DNA of 50,084 nucleotides, taken from positions 1-50,084 of the forward strand of contig JAUSAZ010000234.1 in the NCBI GenBank assembly GCA_030652255.1. The letters are read 5' to 3'. The position numbers and the translations under genes are program-made. This document shows, piece by piece, positions 24,982 to 34,059 of the stretch (position 1 is the stretch's first letter; every line of letters begins with the position of its first letter). The notes under the pieces are model-generated. The model was not told the DNA's origin. It did no database searches and worked only from the letters and a program-made list of their open reading frames with translations. The stretch comes from Myxococcales bacterium. Lineage in GTDB: Bacteria; Myxococcota_A; Polyangia; Polyangiales; Ga0077539.

Positions 24982-26154
24982 TCAGCCGTGCTGCACCAGG
25001 AAGTAGATGATCAGCCCGAAGACGGAGACCATCACGGCGGTCTCCAGCTTGCTCACCATGCCGTCGTCGGAGATGGACTTCCACAGCACCAGCAGCGTCG
25101 GGAACGACAGCAGCAGCACGCTGGTGGTCTCGAGGTCGATGGCGAGCACCGCGCCGTGGGGGAGGTGGGGGATCACCCCGAGCTTGGCGAAGGTCGCCAT
25201 CATGATGAGCGTGCACGGCAGCACCACGAAGGGCATCTGCGTGACGGCGCCGGACACGTTGGAGAGGGCCAGGTCGGTCTTCTTCTTGAAGTGCGCGCTG
25301 GCGATCATCAGGTAGCTCGCGATGCCCGAGAACAGGCTCACGATGATGGCCCCGACCATCTCCGAGTAGCCGCGGCGCGAGAGCGCTTCGACGAGCGCGT
25401 CGGCGAAGTCGCCCACCGCGTGCCCGCCCAGGAACGACCCCGCCATCCCGATGGCGCCGTACATCACGATGGGCCCGAGCGGCGGCCGCGGACCCTCGGT
25501 GGCCTTCGCCGCGCCGGGGGCCGTGGTGTCCGAGGAGGAGAAGCGCGCCAGCAGCTCGCGCACGGAGACCACCTGCACCCCGAGCAGCGCGATGCCGATG
25601 GCGTAGAGGTCGCCCGCCCCGAGGCCCTCGCCGCGGTGGTCGCCCGCGTCGAAGACCTTGAGCGTCAACATCATCGTGCCCAGCGCCAGGAACACCCCCG
25701 CCGCGCAGGCCAGCAGGTCGGCCCCGAGCTTGGTGATGGCCGACGGGAGCAGGGCGTGGCCGGTCTCGTTCTTCGGGAGCAGCGCGGAGTACACGCCGAA
25801 GATGAGGGCGTTGACGTGCAGCGTGAGGCAGGTGACCACGAAGGCCACGCGCGGCGCCGCCGCCACGACGAAGCCCAGCATGATGATCTCGGGCACGTTG
25901 GAGGCGAGGCCCGCCATGGTGCCGGCGACGAAGTCGTTCCATTTCTGGCGCTCGCCGAGGGCCTCGACGCACTTGATCATCGCCTCGCAGGAGCCGAAGA
26001 CCAGCGCGAGCCCGCCGAGCCCGAGCAGCACCGGGGCGAGGAAGCCCGGCCCCACGTGCCCGTGGTGCATCCATGTGCCGAGCCCGCAGACGGCGGTGCC
26101 GCCCGCGAACATGTACTTCCACAGGGGAGAGTCCCCGCCGCCGCCACCCGACAT
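24982..26154 (-). CDS. Sodium/calcium exchanger (CaCA) family membrane antiporter
   Basis: This 390-aa polytopic membrane protein has about ten to eleven hydrophobic helices. The two alpha repeats of the CaCA superfamily are visible: GTMAGLASNVPEIIMLGFVV (about 88-107) and, in the second half, ALSNVSGAVTQMPFVVLPCT. Both keep the acidic or polar residues (PE and Q) used in cation binding. The central loop is hydrophilic (SSSDTTAPGAAKATEGPRPP). It probably exchanges calcium against protons or sodium across the inner membrane. Because the second repeat has Gln where exchangers often have Glu or Asp, ion selectivity is uncertain. Start ATG at 26152-26154; no clear ribosome site. It is divergent from the 5'-nucleotidase operon. 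Confidence 0.8.
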   Translation of the reverse strand: MSGGGGGDSPLWKYMFAGGTAVCGLGTWMHHGHVGPGFLAPVLLGLGGLALVFGSCEAMIKCVEALGERQKWNDFVAGTMAGLASNVPEIIMLGFVVAAAPRVAFVVTCLTLHVNALIFGVYSALLPKNETGHALLPSAITKLGADLLACAAGVFLALGTMMLTLKVFDAGDHRGEGLGAGDLYAIGIALLGVQVVSVRELLARFSSSDTTAPGAAKATEGPRPPLGPIVMYGAIGMAGSFLGGHAVGDFADALVEALSRRGYSEMVGAIIVSLFSGIASYLMIASAHFKKKTDLALSNVSGAVTQMPFVVLPCTLIMMATFAKLGVIPHLPHGAVLAIDLETTSVLLLSFPTLLVLWKSISDDGMVSKLETAVMVSVFGLIIYFLVQHG

Positions 26155-26293
26155 AGTGCCGGGGTGAGTATCACGGCGCCGGGTGCGCTTGCACCCGACG
26201 ACGCGCCGACCTTGCTTGCCGCCGCGGGCGCTTCGGGTTTATGAGCCACGGCGGTACCCGGGAGCCCTCCTCCCCGGGTGTGGAGAGGTTTCC

Positions 26294-28690
26294 TTGCGCT
26301 CGCGTGACGTGTCGACCCCCCGCGCCCTTCTGTCCCGCGGGCTCACGCTCGCCCTCGTCGCGCTGAGCATGCTCGCGCTCGGATGCAACAGCCCCGGCGA
26401 GCAGTACGACCTCCGCGGCGACGTGCGCCTCACGCTGCTGCACACCGCCGACTGGCACTCGCGGCTCTTTCCATACTTCCAGCAGGTCAACCAGACCGAC
26501 CAGAACCTCGGGCTCGACCCCAGCAAGGCCCCCTTCGGCGGCGCCGCCCGGATGAACTACCTCATCCAGCGCGAGCGGCGCCACGCCGACCGCATCCTGC
26601 ACCTCGACTCCGGCGACTGCTTCCAGGGCGCGCCGATCTTCAACTACTTCAACGGCGAGGCCGAGGTGCGCGCGCTCGCCCACACCGGCGTCGACGCCGT
26701 CGTCGTGGGCAACCACGAGTTCGACCGCGGGGCGCTCAACTTCGCCCGGCAGTTCTCCCGCTGGGGCTCCTTCGAGACCCTCGCGGCCAACTACCAGTTC
26801 GACGACCCCAACGTCCCGGGCTCGGCCGAGCTCGGCCGCTTCGTGCGCCCCTACGTCTTCTTCAACCTCCGCGGGCTCAAGGTCGGCGTCATCGGGATGG
26901 GCAACCTCTCGTCCATCACGTCCATCTTCGACCAGCCCAACCGCCTCGGCATCATCCCCCTCAACACCATCGAGACGGCCCAGCACTACATCGACCTCGT
27001 CCGCGAGCAGGGCGCCGACGTCATCGTGATGGTCAGCCACATCGGCCTCGAGGACGACATCCACACGCTCGAGCTCACCACCGGCGTCGACATCGTCCTC
27101 GGCGGCCACCTGCACATCGTGCTCAACCCGACGCAGGAGGTCACCGACTGCCGGCCCTTCGACCAGCGCGGCGCCCACTTCGTGCCCGAGCTCAGCGATG
27201 TCGTCGAGCGCACCGCCACCGCCGCCGTGTGCCCCGCCGACCAGTGCTGCGCCCCCAGCGGCGTGTGCCCGCCGTCCGGCGCCCGCAACTACTGGCAGCT
27301 CGCCCGCGGCTACCGCGCCCGCGCCTGCCGCCCGCGCCGCGCCATCCTCCAGCACTCCGGCGCCTTCATGAAGTACCTCGGGCGCCTCGACTCGGTGCTC
27401 TCCCGCGACCCCGAGCGCATCTACCCCGGCCACGCGCAGGACTACGACGCCCGCGACCGCTGGGAGGTCGTCTCGCACCGCTTCACGCTCTTCCCGGTCG
27501 ACAGCACCGTGCCCGAAGAGCCCACGATGAAGAACCTCCTCGAGCCCTACGCGCGCGCCCTCGACTCGCTCGCCAACCTCGACAACCTCGTCGGCTACGC
27601 CCCGGTGGACATCACCCGCACGCCCACCAACGGCGGCGACTCCGCGCTCGGCAACCTCGTCACCACCAGCATGTGGCTGCGCCTCGGCGTGCAGACCGAC
27701 TTCTCCCTCACCAACTCCCTCGGCATCCGCGACAACATCCCCGCCGGGCCCATCTCGCTCGACCAGATGTTCAACGTGTTCCCCTTCGACAACTCCATCA
27801 CCACGATGAACCTGTCCGGCCGCGAGGTGCAGGAGATGTTCGACTTCGTCGCGCGCCGCTCCGCCGGCCGCGGCTGCAACTCGCAGGCGCAGATCGCCGG
27901 CGCCCGCGTGGTCATCGTCTGCGGCGCGTGCCCCAACCGCGTCGACGCCCAGGGTCAGCCCCTCACCAACTGCGCCGAGACCATCAACATCGGCGTCACC
28001 GACCGGCCCTGCGACACCGACGACGAGTGCAACCCCCCGCGCGGCTTCGACGCGACGCCCCCCGCCGAGCGCTCGCTCTGCGAGCCCAACGCGCACCGCT
28101 GCATGACCCCGCTCTCGCCCAACGCCTCCTACGCCGCGGCGGTCAACAACTACATCGCCGGCGGCGGCTCCGGGTTCTTCGTGCTCCAGCGCAACACCAC
28201 GCAGGTCGACACCCGCGTCGAGCAGCGCGACGCCGTCGTCGACCTCGTGCGCAACGCCCGCCCCTGCGGCTACGACCCCACCGTCACCATCGAGCGCAAC
28301 CGCCGCGCCGGGGTCACCGACCGCGCGCTCCAGTCCATCCCCGCGCACCCCGACGACGGCCTGCGCGATTGCCAGTCGGACAGCGACTGCATGTCCGACA
28401 CCCTCGTCTGCGCCTGCGAGGGCCGCCAGGTCTACGACGAGGGCTCGCGCGTCTGCGGCACGGTCTCCACCTGCGCCGCCGGCGCCGGGCGCTGCGTGCT
28501 GCGCCAGTGCCGCGACGACATCGAGGCCCTCGTGCGCCGCAGCTGCCCGTCGCTCCCCAACGACGCCGCCACCCGGGCCTGCCAGTGCACGGCCTCCACC
28601 CGCGCGGCGCTCTCGTGCCGCATCCTCTCCTGCATCGATGACAGCACCGGCGCCCGGGTCGACGGCCGCCTCCGGATGGTGAGCCGATGA
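26294..28690 (+). CDS. 5'-nucleotidase/UshA-type lipoprotein with Cys-rich tail
   Basis: This protein of about 798 aa is first in a three-gene operon. TTG at 26294 follows GGAGAGG by five bases; GTG at 26309 is an alternative. The signal ends LVALSMLALGC, a lipobox. The metallophosphatase domain shows HTADWHSR, DSGDCFQG, VVGNHEFDRG, MVSHIGLED and GGHLHIVL, the metal ligands of the calcineurin-like family. The 5'-nucleotidase C-terminal domain shows GDSALGNLVTTSMW, TNSLGIRDNIPAGPISLDQM and NVFPFDNSITTMNLSG. Insertions rich in Cys (CPADQCCAPSGVCPPSG) and a Cys-rich C-terminal region of about 120 residues are not part of the standard family, whose members are around 550 aa. It likely hydrolyses extracellular nucleotides to nucleosides and phosphate at the cell surface. 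The next gene overlaps by ATGA. Confidence 0.88.
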   Translation: MRSRDVSTPRALLSRGLTLALVALSMLALGCNSPGEQYDLRGDVRLTLLHTADWHSRLFPYFQQVNQTDQNLGLDPSKAPFGGAARMNYLIQRERRHADRILHLDSGDCFQGAPIFNYFNGEAEVRALAHTGVDAVVVGNHEFDRGALNFARQFSRWGSFETLAANYQFDDPNVPGSAELGRFVRPYVFFNLRGLKVGVIGMGNLSSITSIFDQPNRLGIIPLNTIETAQHYIDLVREQGADVIVMVSHIGLEDDIHTLELTTGVDIVLGGHLHIVLNPTQEVTDCRPFDQRGAHFVPELSDVVERTATAAVCPADQCCAPSGVCPPSGARNYWQLARGYRARACRPRRAILQHSGAFMKYLGRLDSVLSRDPERIYPGHAQDYDARDRWEVVSHRFTLFPVDSTVPEEPTMKNLLEPYARALDSLANLDNLVGYAPVDITRTPTNGGDSALGNLVTTSMWLRLGVQTDFSLTNSLGIRDNIPAGPISLDQMFNVFPFDNSITTMNLSGREVQEMFDFVARRSAGRGCNSQAQIAGARVVIVCGACPNRVDAQGQPLTNCAETINIGVTDRPCDTDDECNPPRGFDATPPAERSLCEPNAHRCMTPLSPNASYAAAVNNYIAGGGSGFFVLQRNTTQVDTRVEQRDAVVDLVRNARPCGYDPTVTIERNRRAGVTDRALQSIPAHPDDGLRDCQSDSDCMSDTLVCACEGRQVYDEGSRVCGTVSTCAAGAGRCVLRQCRDDIEALVRRSCPSLPNDAATRACQCTASTRAALSCRILSCIDDSTGARVDGRLRMVSR

Positions 28691-30177
28691 AGACCGCGCG
28701 CTCCTACGCCGCCCTCGCGCTGGTGCTCGCCAGCTGCGGCGGGGCGATCCCCGACCAGCACCAGGACGACCGCGCGGGCGGCGTCGCCACGGTGGTCGTC
28801 ACCACCGCGGGCAACCGGGGCACCGCCGCGGCGCCGCTGCCCTTCTCCAGCGACGGCGTCCCGTTGCAGCTACAGGTGGAGGTGCGCTCGCGCGACAACC
28901 GCCGCGTCACGGGCTTCAACGGCTGGGTCGGGCTCTCCATGGCCCCGGGGCAGTTTCGCTCCGTGACGGGCCCGGAGGGGTCGGTGCTGGGCAACATGGT
29001 GAAGCTCACCGGCGGCGTGGCCACCGGGCTCGAGGTCACCGTCGCCCGCGGCTACGGCCAGTCGCGCGTCTGGGCCGAGGAGGGCGGGTACAGCCCCGTC
29101 GACCCGCGCCGCAGCCCCGCGCCCGCCTGCGCCAACGGCCGCGACGACGACGGCGACGGCCTCGTGGACTTCCCCGCCGACCTCGGTTGCGCCGCCGCCA
29201 ACGACGACACCGAGCGCGCCGGCTCCTACGCCGTCGGCACCAGCGAGCCCATCTACTTCGACCTCCCCAACATCGTCGACATCCAGGGCCGCAGCGCCGT
29301 CACGCCCCTCCTCGGCGAGCGCGTCACCCTGCGCGGCCGCGTCACCCCCGACGCCCCTCCGGCGGACGACCGCCGGCACCGGCTCGTGGTCACGCAGACC
29401 GACAACTCGGGCTTCTTCGTCACCGACATCGACGACCGCTCGTGCGACGGCGGGCCCTGTTACAACAGCCTGTATTCGTTCAACTTCCGCTCGCCCGACG
29501 GCATGCGCCCCTGCGACCTCATCGACACCCTCACCGGGTCCGTCGCGGAGTTCGTGAGCACCACGCAGCTCGCGCAGCCCGGGTACCAGATCGGCCTCGC
29601 GTGGCGCCCCAACGACGCCGCCGCGGGGCAGTGCCTCATCCCCGACCCCATCGAGATCACCCCCACCACGCTCGCCATGGACATCCTCATGGAGCGCCAC
29701 GAGTCGTCGCTGGCCCGGGTGCGCGAGGTGCTGCTGCCGTCCCTCATCGGCCCCGGGCTCGCGCCCAACGGCATCCCCTCGATGGGCGCCACCAACTGCG
29801 ACCTCAACGCCGACGGGGGCATCGACTACGACGGCGGCCCGGAGAACCAGTGCGCCGACGCCTGCGCCGCGGACATCACCTGCTCGGAGTGGAGCAACTG
29901 GAGCCGCTACGGCCAGATCACCGTGACGCTCCCCGCGATGGGCGCCGGCGCCCGCGCGCGCATGGCCATCGCGCCGCGCATCGTGAACCCCAACTTCGAC
30001 CCGCAGCGCCTGCGTGGCCCGTCGGCCACGGTGACGGGCACCCTCAAGCAGGTGGGGCCCAACTGGATCATCCAGCCCCGCTGCGGCTCGGACTTCGTGG
30101 TGCAGGGCGACGGCCAGACGGTGTGTGAGCATCCGCGGGACTGCTGCCTGCACGAGCGGTCGATCGCCGAAGAGTGA
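28687..30177 (+). CDS. Lipoprotein with OB-fold-like domain, second gene of the nucleotidase operon
   Basis: This 496-aa protein has signal and lipobox in MKTARSYAALALVLASCGG. Its start overlaps the preceding stop (ATGA). An Ig-like segment (TGFNGWVGLSMAPGQF) is followed by the calcium-loop-like motif NGRDDDGDGLVDFPADLGC, seen in many myxobacterial secreted proteins. A beta-rich domain then follows: RVTLRGRVTPDAP, LVVTQTDNSGFFVTDID, LIDTLTGSVAEFVSTTQL. Its pattern resembles the OB-fold modules of secreted nucleases such as YhcR and ExeM, and I infer a nucleic-acid or ligand-binding role. Cysteines are frequent and probably disulfide-bonded. No catalytic motif was found. Confidence 0.75.
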   Translation: MKTARSYAALALVLASCGGAIPDQHQDDRAGGVATVVVTTAGNRGTAAAPLPFSSDGVPLQLQVEVRSRDNRRVTGFNGWVGLSMAPGQFRSVTGPEGSVLGNMVKLTGGVATGLEVTVARGYGQSRVWAEEGGYSPVDPRRSPAPACANGRDDDGDGLVDFPADLGCAAANDDTERAGSYAVGTSEPIYFDLPNIVDIQGRSAVTPLLGERVTLRGRVTPDAPPADDRRHRLVVTQTDNSGFFVTDIDDRSCDGGPCYNSLYSFNFRSPDGMRPCDLIDTLTGSVAEFVSTTQLAQPGYQIGLAWRPNDAAAGQCLIPDPIEITPTTLAMDILMERHESSLARVREVLLPSLIGPGLAPNGIPSMGATNCDLNADGGIDYDGGPENQCADACAADITCSEWSNWSRYGQITVTLPAMGAGARARMAIAPRIVNPNFDPQRLRGPSATVTGTLKQVGPNWIIQPRCGSDFVVQGDGQTVCEHPRDCCLHERSIAEE

Positions 30178-30206
30178 CTGTCGGTTTCAGGGTGAAAGGG
30201 TACTCG

Positions 30207-32048
30207 ATGAATCGCCGTTCGTACGCGAGGCGCAGCGCGCTGATCGCAGCCTTCCTGGGAGCGCCGTCCGCGTGGGCGCAGCAGCAGCAGCAGCCCCAGT
30301 CGCTCCAGATGCCGGTGCAGCCGGCGCAGCAGCCGGTGAACCAGGCCGCGCCCGGCACGCCCGCCCAGCCCGGCGACCCCGCGCACCCCGACTCCCGCGC
30401 GGGGCTCCCCCCGCCGTCGCCCAGCTCCGGGACCCAGCCCGCGGGCAACGACGTGCCGCCCCCGTCGCACCCGCCGCCCCCGCCGTCCGGCGGCCTCCCG
30501 CCCGGCGACCGCATGGCCCTCCCCGGCACCGCCGCGAGTGACCAGGGCCGCGCCGCGGCGCCCACCAGCCACGACTTCATCGACACCCGCATCACCTGGA
30601 CCTTCGGCGACGACGACCTGCTCGCCGCCACGGGCCAGCGCGTGCCGGTGTCTCCGCTGCCCCGCATCGGCGACCGCTCGCAGTACCAGCTCTTCTTCGA
30701 CGCCCTCAACAGCCGCTTCGCCGGCCGCGAGAACCTCACCCACCTCGCGATGTACGCGCGGGCGCCGGGCTTCATCCGGGGCGTCACCACCGAGGCCGCG
30801 CTCGTGCTCCGCGTCGACCTCTCGCAGCTCTCCAGCGGGTCGGGCAACCTCAACCAGTCCTTCTACGACGCCGGCACCTACCTCCGGATCTCGTACGCCC
30901 TCGGCCAGGGCCGCGGCAACCGCGACAACTTCGCGATCACCTTCTTCCCCTTCGACACCGACCGCTTCCGCCTCGGCTACCTCTGGGACCTCTCCTGGGG
31001 CGGCAACAGCGTGTTTCCGCGCCGCACCGGCCCCGCGCCGGGCGTGAAGCTCTCCCTCGACGTCGGCGCCCTCTCCCTCTGGGCGGGCTTCAAGACCTCC
31101 GGCATCGTGGTGCCGTTGGAGGTGGTTACCTCGTCGCGCGACATCGAGATCGTGCGCGTCGAGGAGACCCAGTACGCCGGCCTCGCGGGCCTCGGCCTCC
31201 GCGCCGGCGACAGCTTCCGCTTCGACCTATCGGGGGGCTGGTTCGCCCAGGGGCGCTTCGACTTCGCGGGCGTGCGCGGCCAGCAGGTGTACATCTTCGG
31301 CGCCTCGGCGCGCGCGGTGTACTCGTCGGGCCTGCGCACCACGCAGTCCCTCGACATGATGCTCTACCGCAACGACCCGACGGCCCCCTTCGTGGCCTTC
31401 GCGCCGGAGACCTTCTCCCCCGGCACGGTGCAGTACGCCATCTCCGCCGAGGCCACCGCCACGGCGCAGAACCTCGCGGACATCAACTTCCCCGGGCGAA
31501 CGGCCATCCAGCCGGGCTTCGCGGGCGCCCTCCAGGGCCGCCTCAAGGCCGGGTACTTCGGGGCCAGCGTGACGGGCCTCTTCCGCGACGTGCCCTTCCT
31601 GCTCCGCGACGTGCCGAGCTTCATCCCCTTCCAGACGCTCCCCAGCGACGCGGTGGTGCAGCCCGAGCTCTTCTTCGCCGCGCAGATCGACTACACCCTC
31701 GCGCGCCTCCACATGACCCCGAGCCTCATCGTGGGCGTGCAGCTCCCGGCGACCTTCAGCTCCACGGTGCGCGAGGGTTCGCTGCTCTCGTCGCGCACCC
31801 TGGTCATCCGCCGCGCGGGCAACTTCTCCATCCTGCCCCCCGGCGAAGACCGCGTGCCCATCATCTCCGCGCGCGCCTCCTTCCGCTGGGACCTCTCCAC
31901 CATCATGGCCGGCATCTTCTGGGTGCAGTACGTGCTCGACCAGAACAGCACCCTGCTCCAGGTCGACGCCTCGGGCACCCGCCAGGTGCGCGTGTTCCAG
32001 TCGCCCAACCAGCTGGGCTTCGGCATCACGGCGCAGGCCCGCTTCTAG
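30207..32048 (+). CDS. Outer-membrane beta-barrel candidate with Pro-rich N-terminal linker
   Basis: This 613-aa protein is third in the operon. ATG at 30207 gives a clean signal peptide (MNRRSYARRSALIAAFLGAP, then SAWAQ); the frame also opens at GTG 30174, overlapping the previous stop. A Gln/Pro-rich disordered stretch of about 90 residues is followed by alternating amphipathic strands with aromatic girdle residues (YQLFFDALNSRFAG, AITFFPFDTDRFRLGYLWDL, DSFRFDLSGGWFAQGRFDF). The protein ends GFGITAQARF, with a terminal Phe and aromatic/hydrophobic alternation as in barrel beta-signals. Operon position suggests it may import or export products of the nucleotidase, or anchor it. The family is not recognised. 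Confidence 0.7.
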   Translation: MNRRSYARRSALIAAFLGAPSAWAQQQQQPQSLQMPVQPAQQPVNQAAPGTPAQPGDPAHPDSRAGLPPPSPSSGTQPAGNDVPPPSHPPPPPSGGLPPGDRMALPGTAASDQGRAAAPTSHDFIDTRITWTFGDDDLLAATGQRVPVSPLPRIGDRSQYQLFFDALNSRFAGRENLTHLAMYARAPGFIRGVTTEAALVLRVDLSQLSSGSGNLNQSFYDAGTYLRISYALGQGRGNRDNFAITFFPFDTDRFRLGYLWDLSWGGNSVFPRRTGPAPGVKLSLDVGALSLWAGFKTSGIVVPLEVVTSSRDIEIVRVEETQYAGLAGLGLRAGDSFRFDLSGGWFAQGRFDFAGVRGQQVYIFGASARAVYSSGLRTTQSLDMMLYRNDPTAPFVAFAPETFSPGTVQYAISAEATATAQNLADINFPGRTAIQPGFAGALQGRLKAGYFGASVTGLFRDVPFLLRDVPSFIPFQTLPSDAVVQPELFFAAQIDYTLARLHMTPSLIVGVQLPATFSSTVREGSLLSSRTLVIRRAGNFSILPPGEDRVPIISARASFRWDLSTIMAGIFWVQYVLDQNSTLLQVDASGTRQVRVFQSPNQLGFGITAQARF

Positions 32049-32111
32049 GCGGCCAATCCCGCGTCGGCATTGGCGCGACGCGTGGGCTGTTGGTAGGGTT
32101 CGCGACGCGCG

Positions 32112-34046
32112 ATGGCATTGTTCAAGGTCCGACCGTCCCGGGGTTCGTGGGCCTTCTTCGTGCTCATCACGGTGGCCGCGATCACCCGACGACAGTGGTC
32201 GCGGCACGAGCAGCAGGTCATCCGCCGTGACGGCCCCGCAGCGGAGAGCGCCCGCGCGCTCGCCACCTGCCTCTTCGGCCCCAACACCGCCTGGCTGCTC
32301 CGCGAAGACTTCGTCGAGCCCAACCCCAACCCCAACACCACCACCAACCCCACCGTCCAGGTGAAGGTCAGCCCCGGCGAGCAGCGGGCCCTCTGGGCGG
32401 CGCGCGTCGGGTCGTGGCTCCGCGCGCAGGCCGCGGGGCCGCTCTCGCACGAGTGGCCGTCGCGCTGCGTGGCCCCCCTCGACGAGCTCGACCAGCGCCT
32501 CCTGGCCGCCTCGCAGCGCTCGCCGACCCTCACGCTGACCATCCAGAACGTGCGCCGCATCCTCCAGGGGACCGCCCCGGGCCGCCTGCCCCTGGGGCCC
32601 CTCGGCGAGGGCCCCGCCGCCCGCGCCGCGGCCTCGCAGATCGAGCTGCTCAAGGCCGTCGACGACACCTCCGGCGCCTCGCTGCCCGCGCAGCTCGCGT
32701 CGCTCTTCTCCGACGTGCGCGACCTCTCCCTCGGCACCCGCGACCGCTGGAGCCCCTTCCCCCTGCGCCAGGAGCAGTTTCCGATGCCCCCGCCGGCCCA
32801 GGTGCCGCGGTGGCGCGACGTCCCGGCCGCCCACGAGCAGGCCGTGCTGGCCTCGCCCACGGTGTACTTCTACCGCTCCCTCGTCGACGGCCGCACGCAC
32901 CGCGTGGACTTCGACCGCCGCTCGCTCAGCGACACCGAGGTGGGCAGCGCCGTGGCCTGGCGCGAGGCCCCGCGCGGCGGCGTGCTGCGGGCCTCCACCG
33001 AGCAGGGCGGGGCGCTCATCCCGATGGAGCCCACCACGCGGGTCATCGCGCTCCCCGACGAGCCGGACGTCACGCGCCGCGGCGAGGCCTTCGACTGGCA
33101 GGGCGCGGCGGGCCCCGACGGCCTCGCGTGGCTCACCCGCACGCAGGGCACCGTGCGGCTGCGGGCGCTCCGCTTCGACGAGCCCGGGCGCTGGAGCGAG
33201 GCCGTCACCCTCGGCGCCCCGGAGAGCCAGATGGGGGCCGTGGTCGCCCCGGAGGCCCTCGACGCCACGCGCTGGCGGGTGACCCTGCTGCGCCCGCGCG
33301 CGGTCGACGTCGCGGTGGAGCAGCACGTCGTCGCGGTCACCCCCGAGGGGCTCGTGGTCACCCCGGGCCCGCGGCTCGCGCCCGTGGTCTTCGCGTCGGT
33401 GCAGGGGATGCTCACCTGCGGCGCGGAGGGCGTGCGCTACGTGGCGCTGCTGGGCGCGCGGGGCATCGCGGTGCTCCGCATCGAGGGCGAGCAGCTGCGG
33501 TCGGCGCAGGCCACGGTGGAGGCGACGTGGGGCGCCGAGCCAACGCTGCGCTGCGACGCGGGCCGCGCGCTGCTGGTGTCCGACCCCCCGACGATGGCCG
33601 CCGCCGCGGTGGTGGTCACCTTCCCTGTAGGGCGCGACCCGGCGGTGGAGACCGTGCCGCCGCTGCCCTACGACCGAGGCGCGACGCGGATGCGCGAGGT
33701 GCTGCTGGTCGACGACGGCCTGGTCGCCGTGGCGGCGCACGCATCGGCGCTGCGGGCGTGGCGGCGGCCGCTCCAGGCGACGCGCTGGGAGCCCGGCGGG
33801 TACGTGGGCTCGCTGACGCCGGGCATCACCACGGTGCGCGAGGTGCGCTCGCTGCGGGGCGTCTCACAGGGCCGCACGCTGGCGGTGTGGGTCGAGGGCG
33901 ACGCGGTCACCCGGCGCAGGGAGCCGGTGACCGGCGAGGCCGCGGAGGGCAGCGGCGCGCAGGCGACGCGGGTGGTCGAGACGCGGGCGCCGTTCCGGGT
34001 GCTGATGATGTCCGAAGACAGCGGGCGCAGCTTCGCGGGGCGCTGA
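32112..34046 (+). CDS. Membrane-anchored protein with predicted beta-propeller, unknown function
   Basis: This 644-aa protein has an N-terminal hydrophobic segment (SWAFFVLITVAAITRR) that is likely an uncleaved anchor. A helical region of about 200 residues contains an Asn/Pro/Thr spacer (EPNPNPNTTTNPTVQVKV). A C-terminal beta-rich half has repeated blade-like segments, for example DGLAWLTRTQGTVRLRALRF and EGVRYVALLGARGIAVLRIE. It is probably periplasmic. The start ATG lies 63 bp after the barrel gene, on the same strand, so co-transcription is possible. No catalytic motif was recognised. Confidence 0.75.
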   Translation: MALFKVRPSRGSWAFFVLITVAAITRRQWSRHEQQVIRRDGPAAESARALATCLFGPNTAWLLREDFVEPNPNPNTTTNPTVQVKVSPGEQRALWAARVGSWLRAQAAGPLSHEWPSRCVAPLDELDQRLLAASQRSPTLTLTIQNVRRILQGTAPGRLPLGPLGEGPAARAAASQIELLKAVDDTSGASLPAQLASLFSDVRDLSLGTRDRWSPFPLRQEQFPMPPPAQVPRWRDVPAAHEQAVLASPTVYFYRSLVDGRTHRVDFDRRSLSDTEVGSAVAWREAPRGGVLRASTEQGGALIPMEPTTRVIALPDEPDVTRRGEAFDWQGAAGPDGLAWLTRTQGTVRLRALRFDEPGRWSEAVTLGAPESQMGAVVAPEALDATRWRVTLLRPRAVDVAVEQHVVAVTPEGLVVTPGPRLAPVVFASVQGMLTCGAEGVRYVALLGARGIAVLRIEGEQLRSAQATVEATWGAEPTLRCDAGRALLVSDPPTMAAAAVVVTFPVGRDPAVETVPPLPYDRGATRMREVLLVDDGLVAVAAHASALRAWRRPLQATRWEPGGYVGSLTPGITTVREVRSLRGVSQGRTLAVWVEGDAVTRRREPVTGEAAEGSGAQATRVVETRAPFRVLMMSEDSGRSFAGR

Positions 34047-34059
34047 GGCGGGGCCCGGC

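Noticed and set aside
26171..28348. Long minus-strand frame (725 aa) antisense to the 5'-nucleotidase gene
   Set aside because: It is a Val/Gly/Asp-rich mirror of the real gene with no recognisable motifs, while the plus strand has metallophosphatase motifs.
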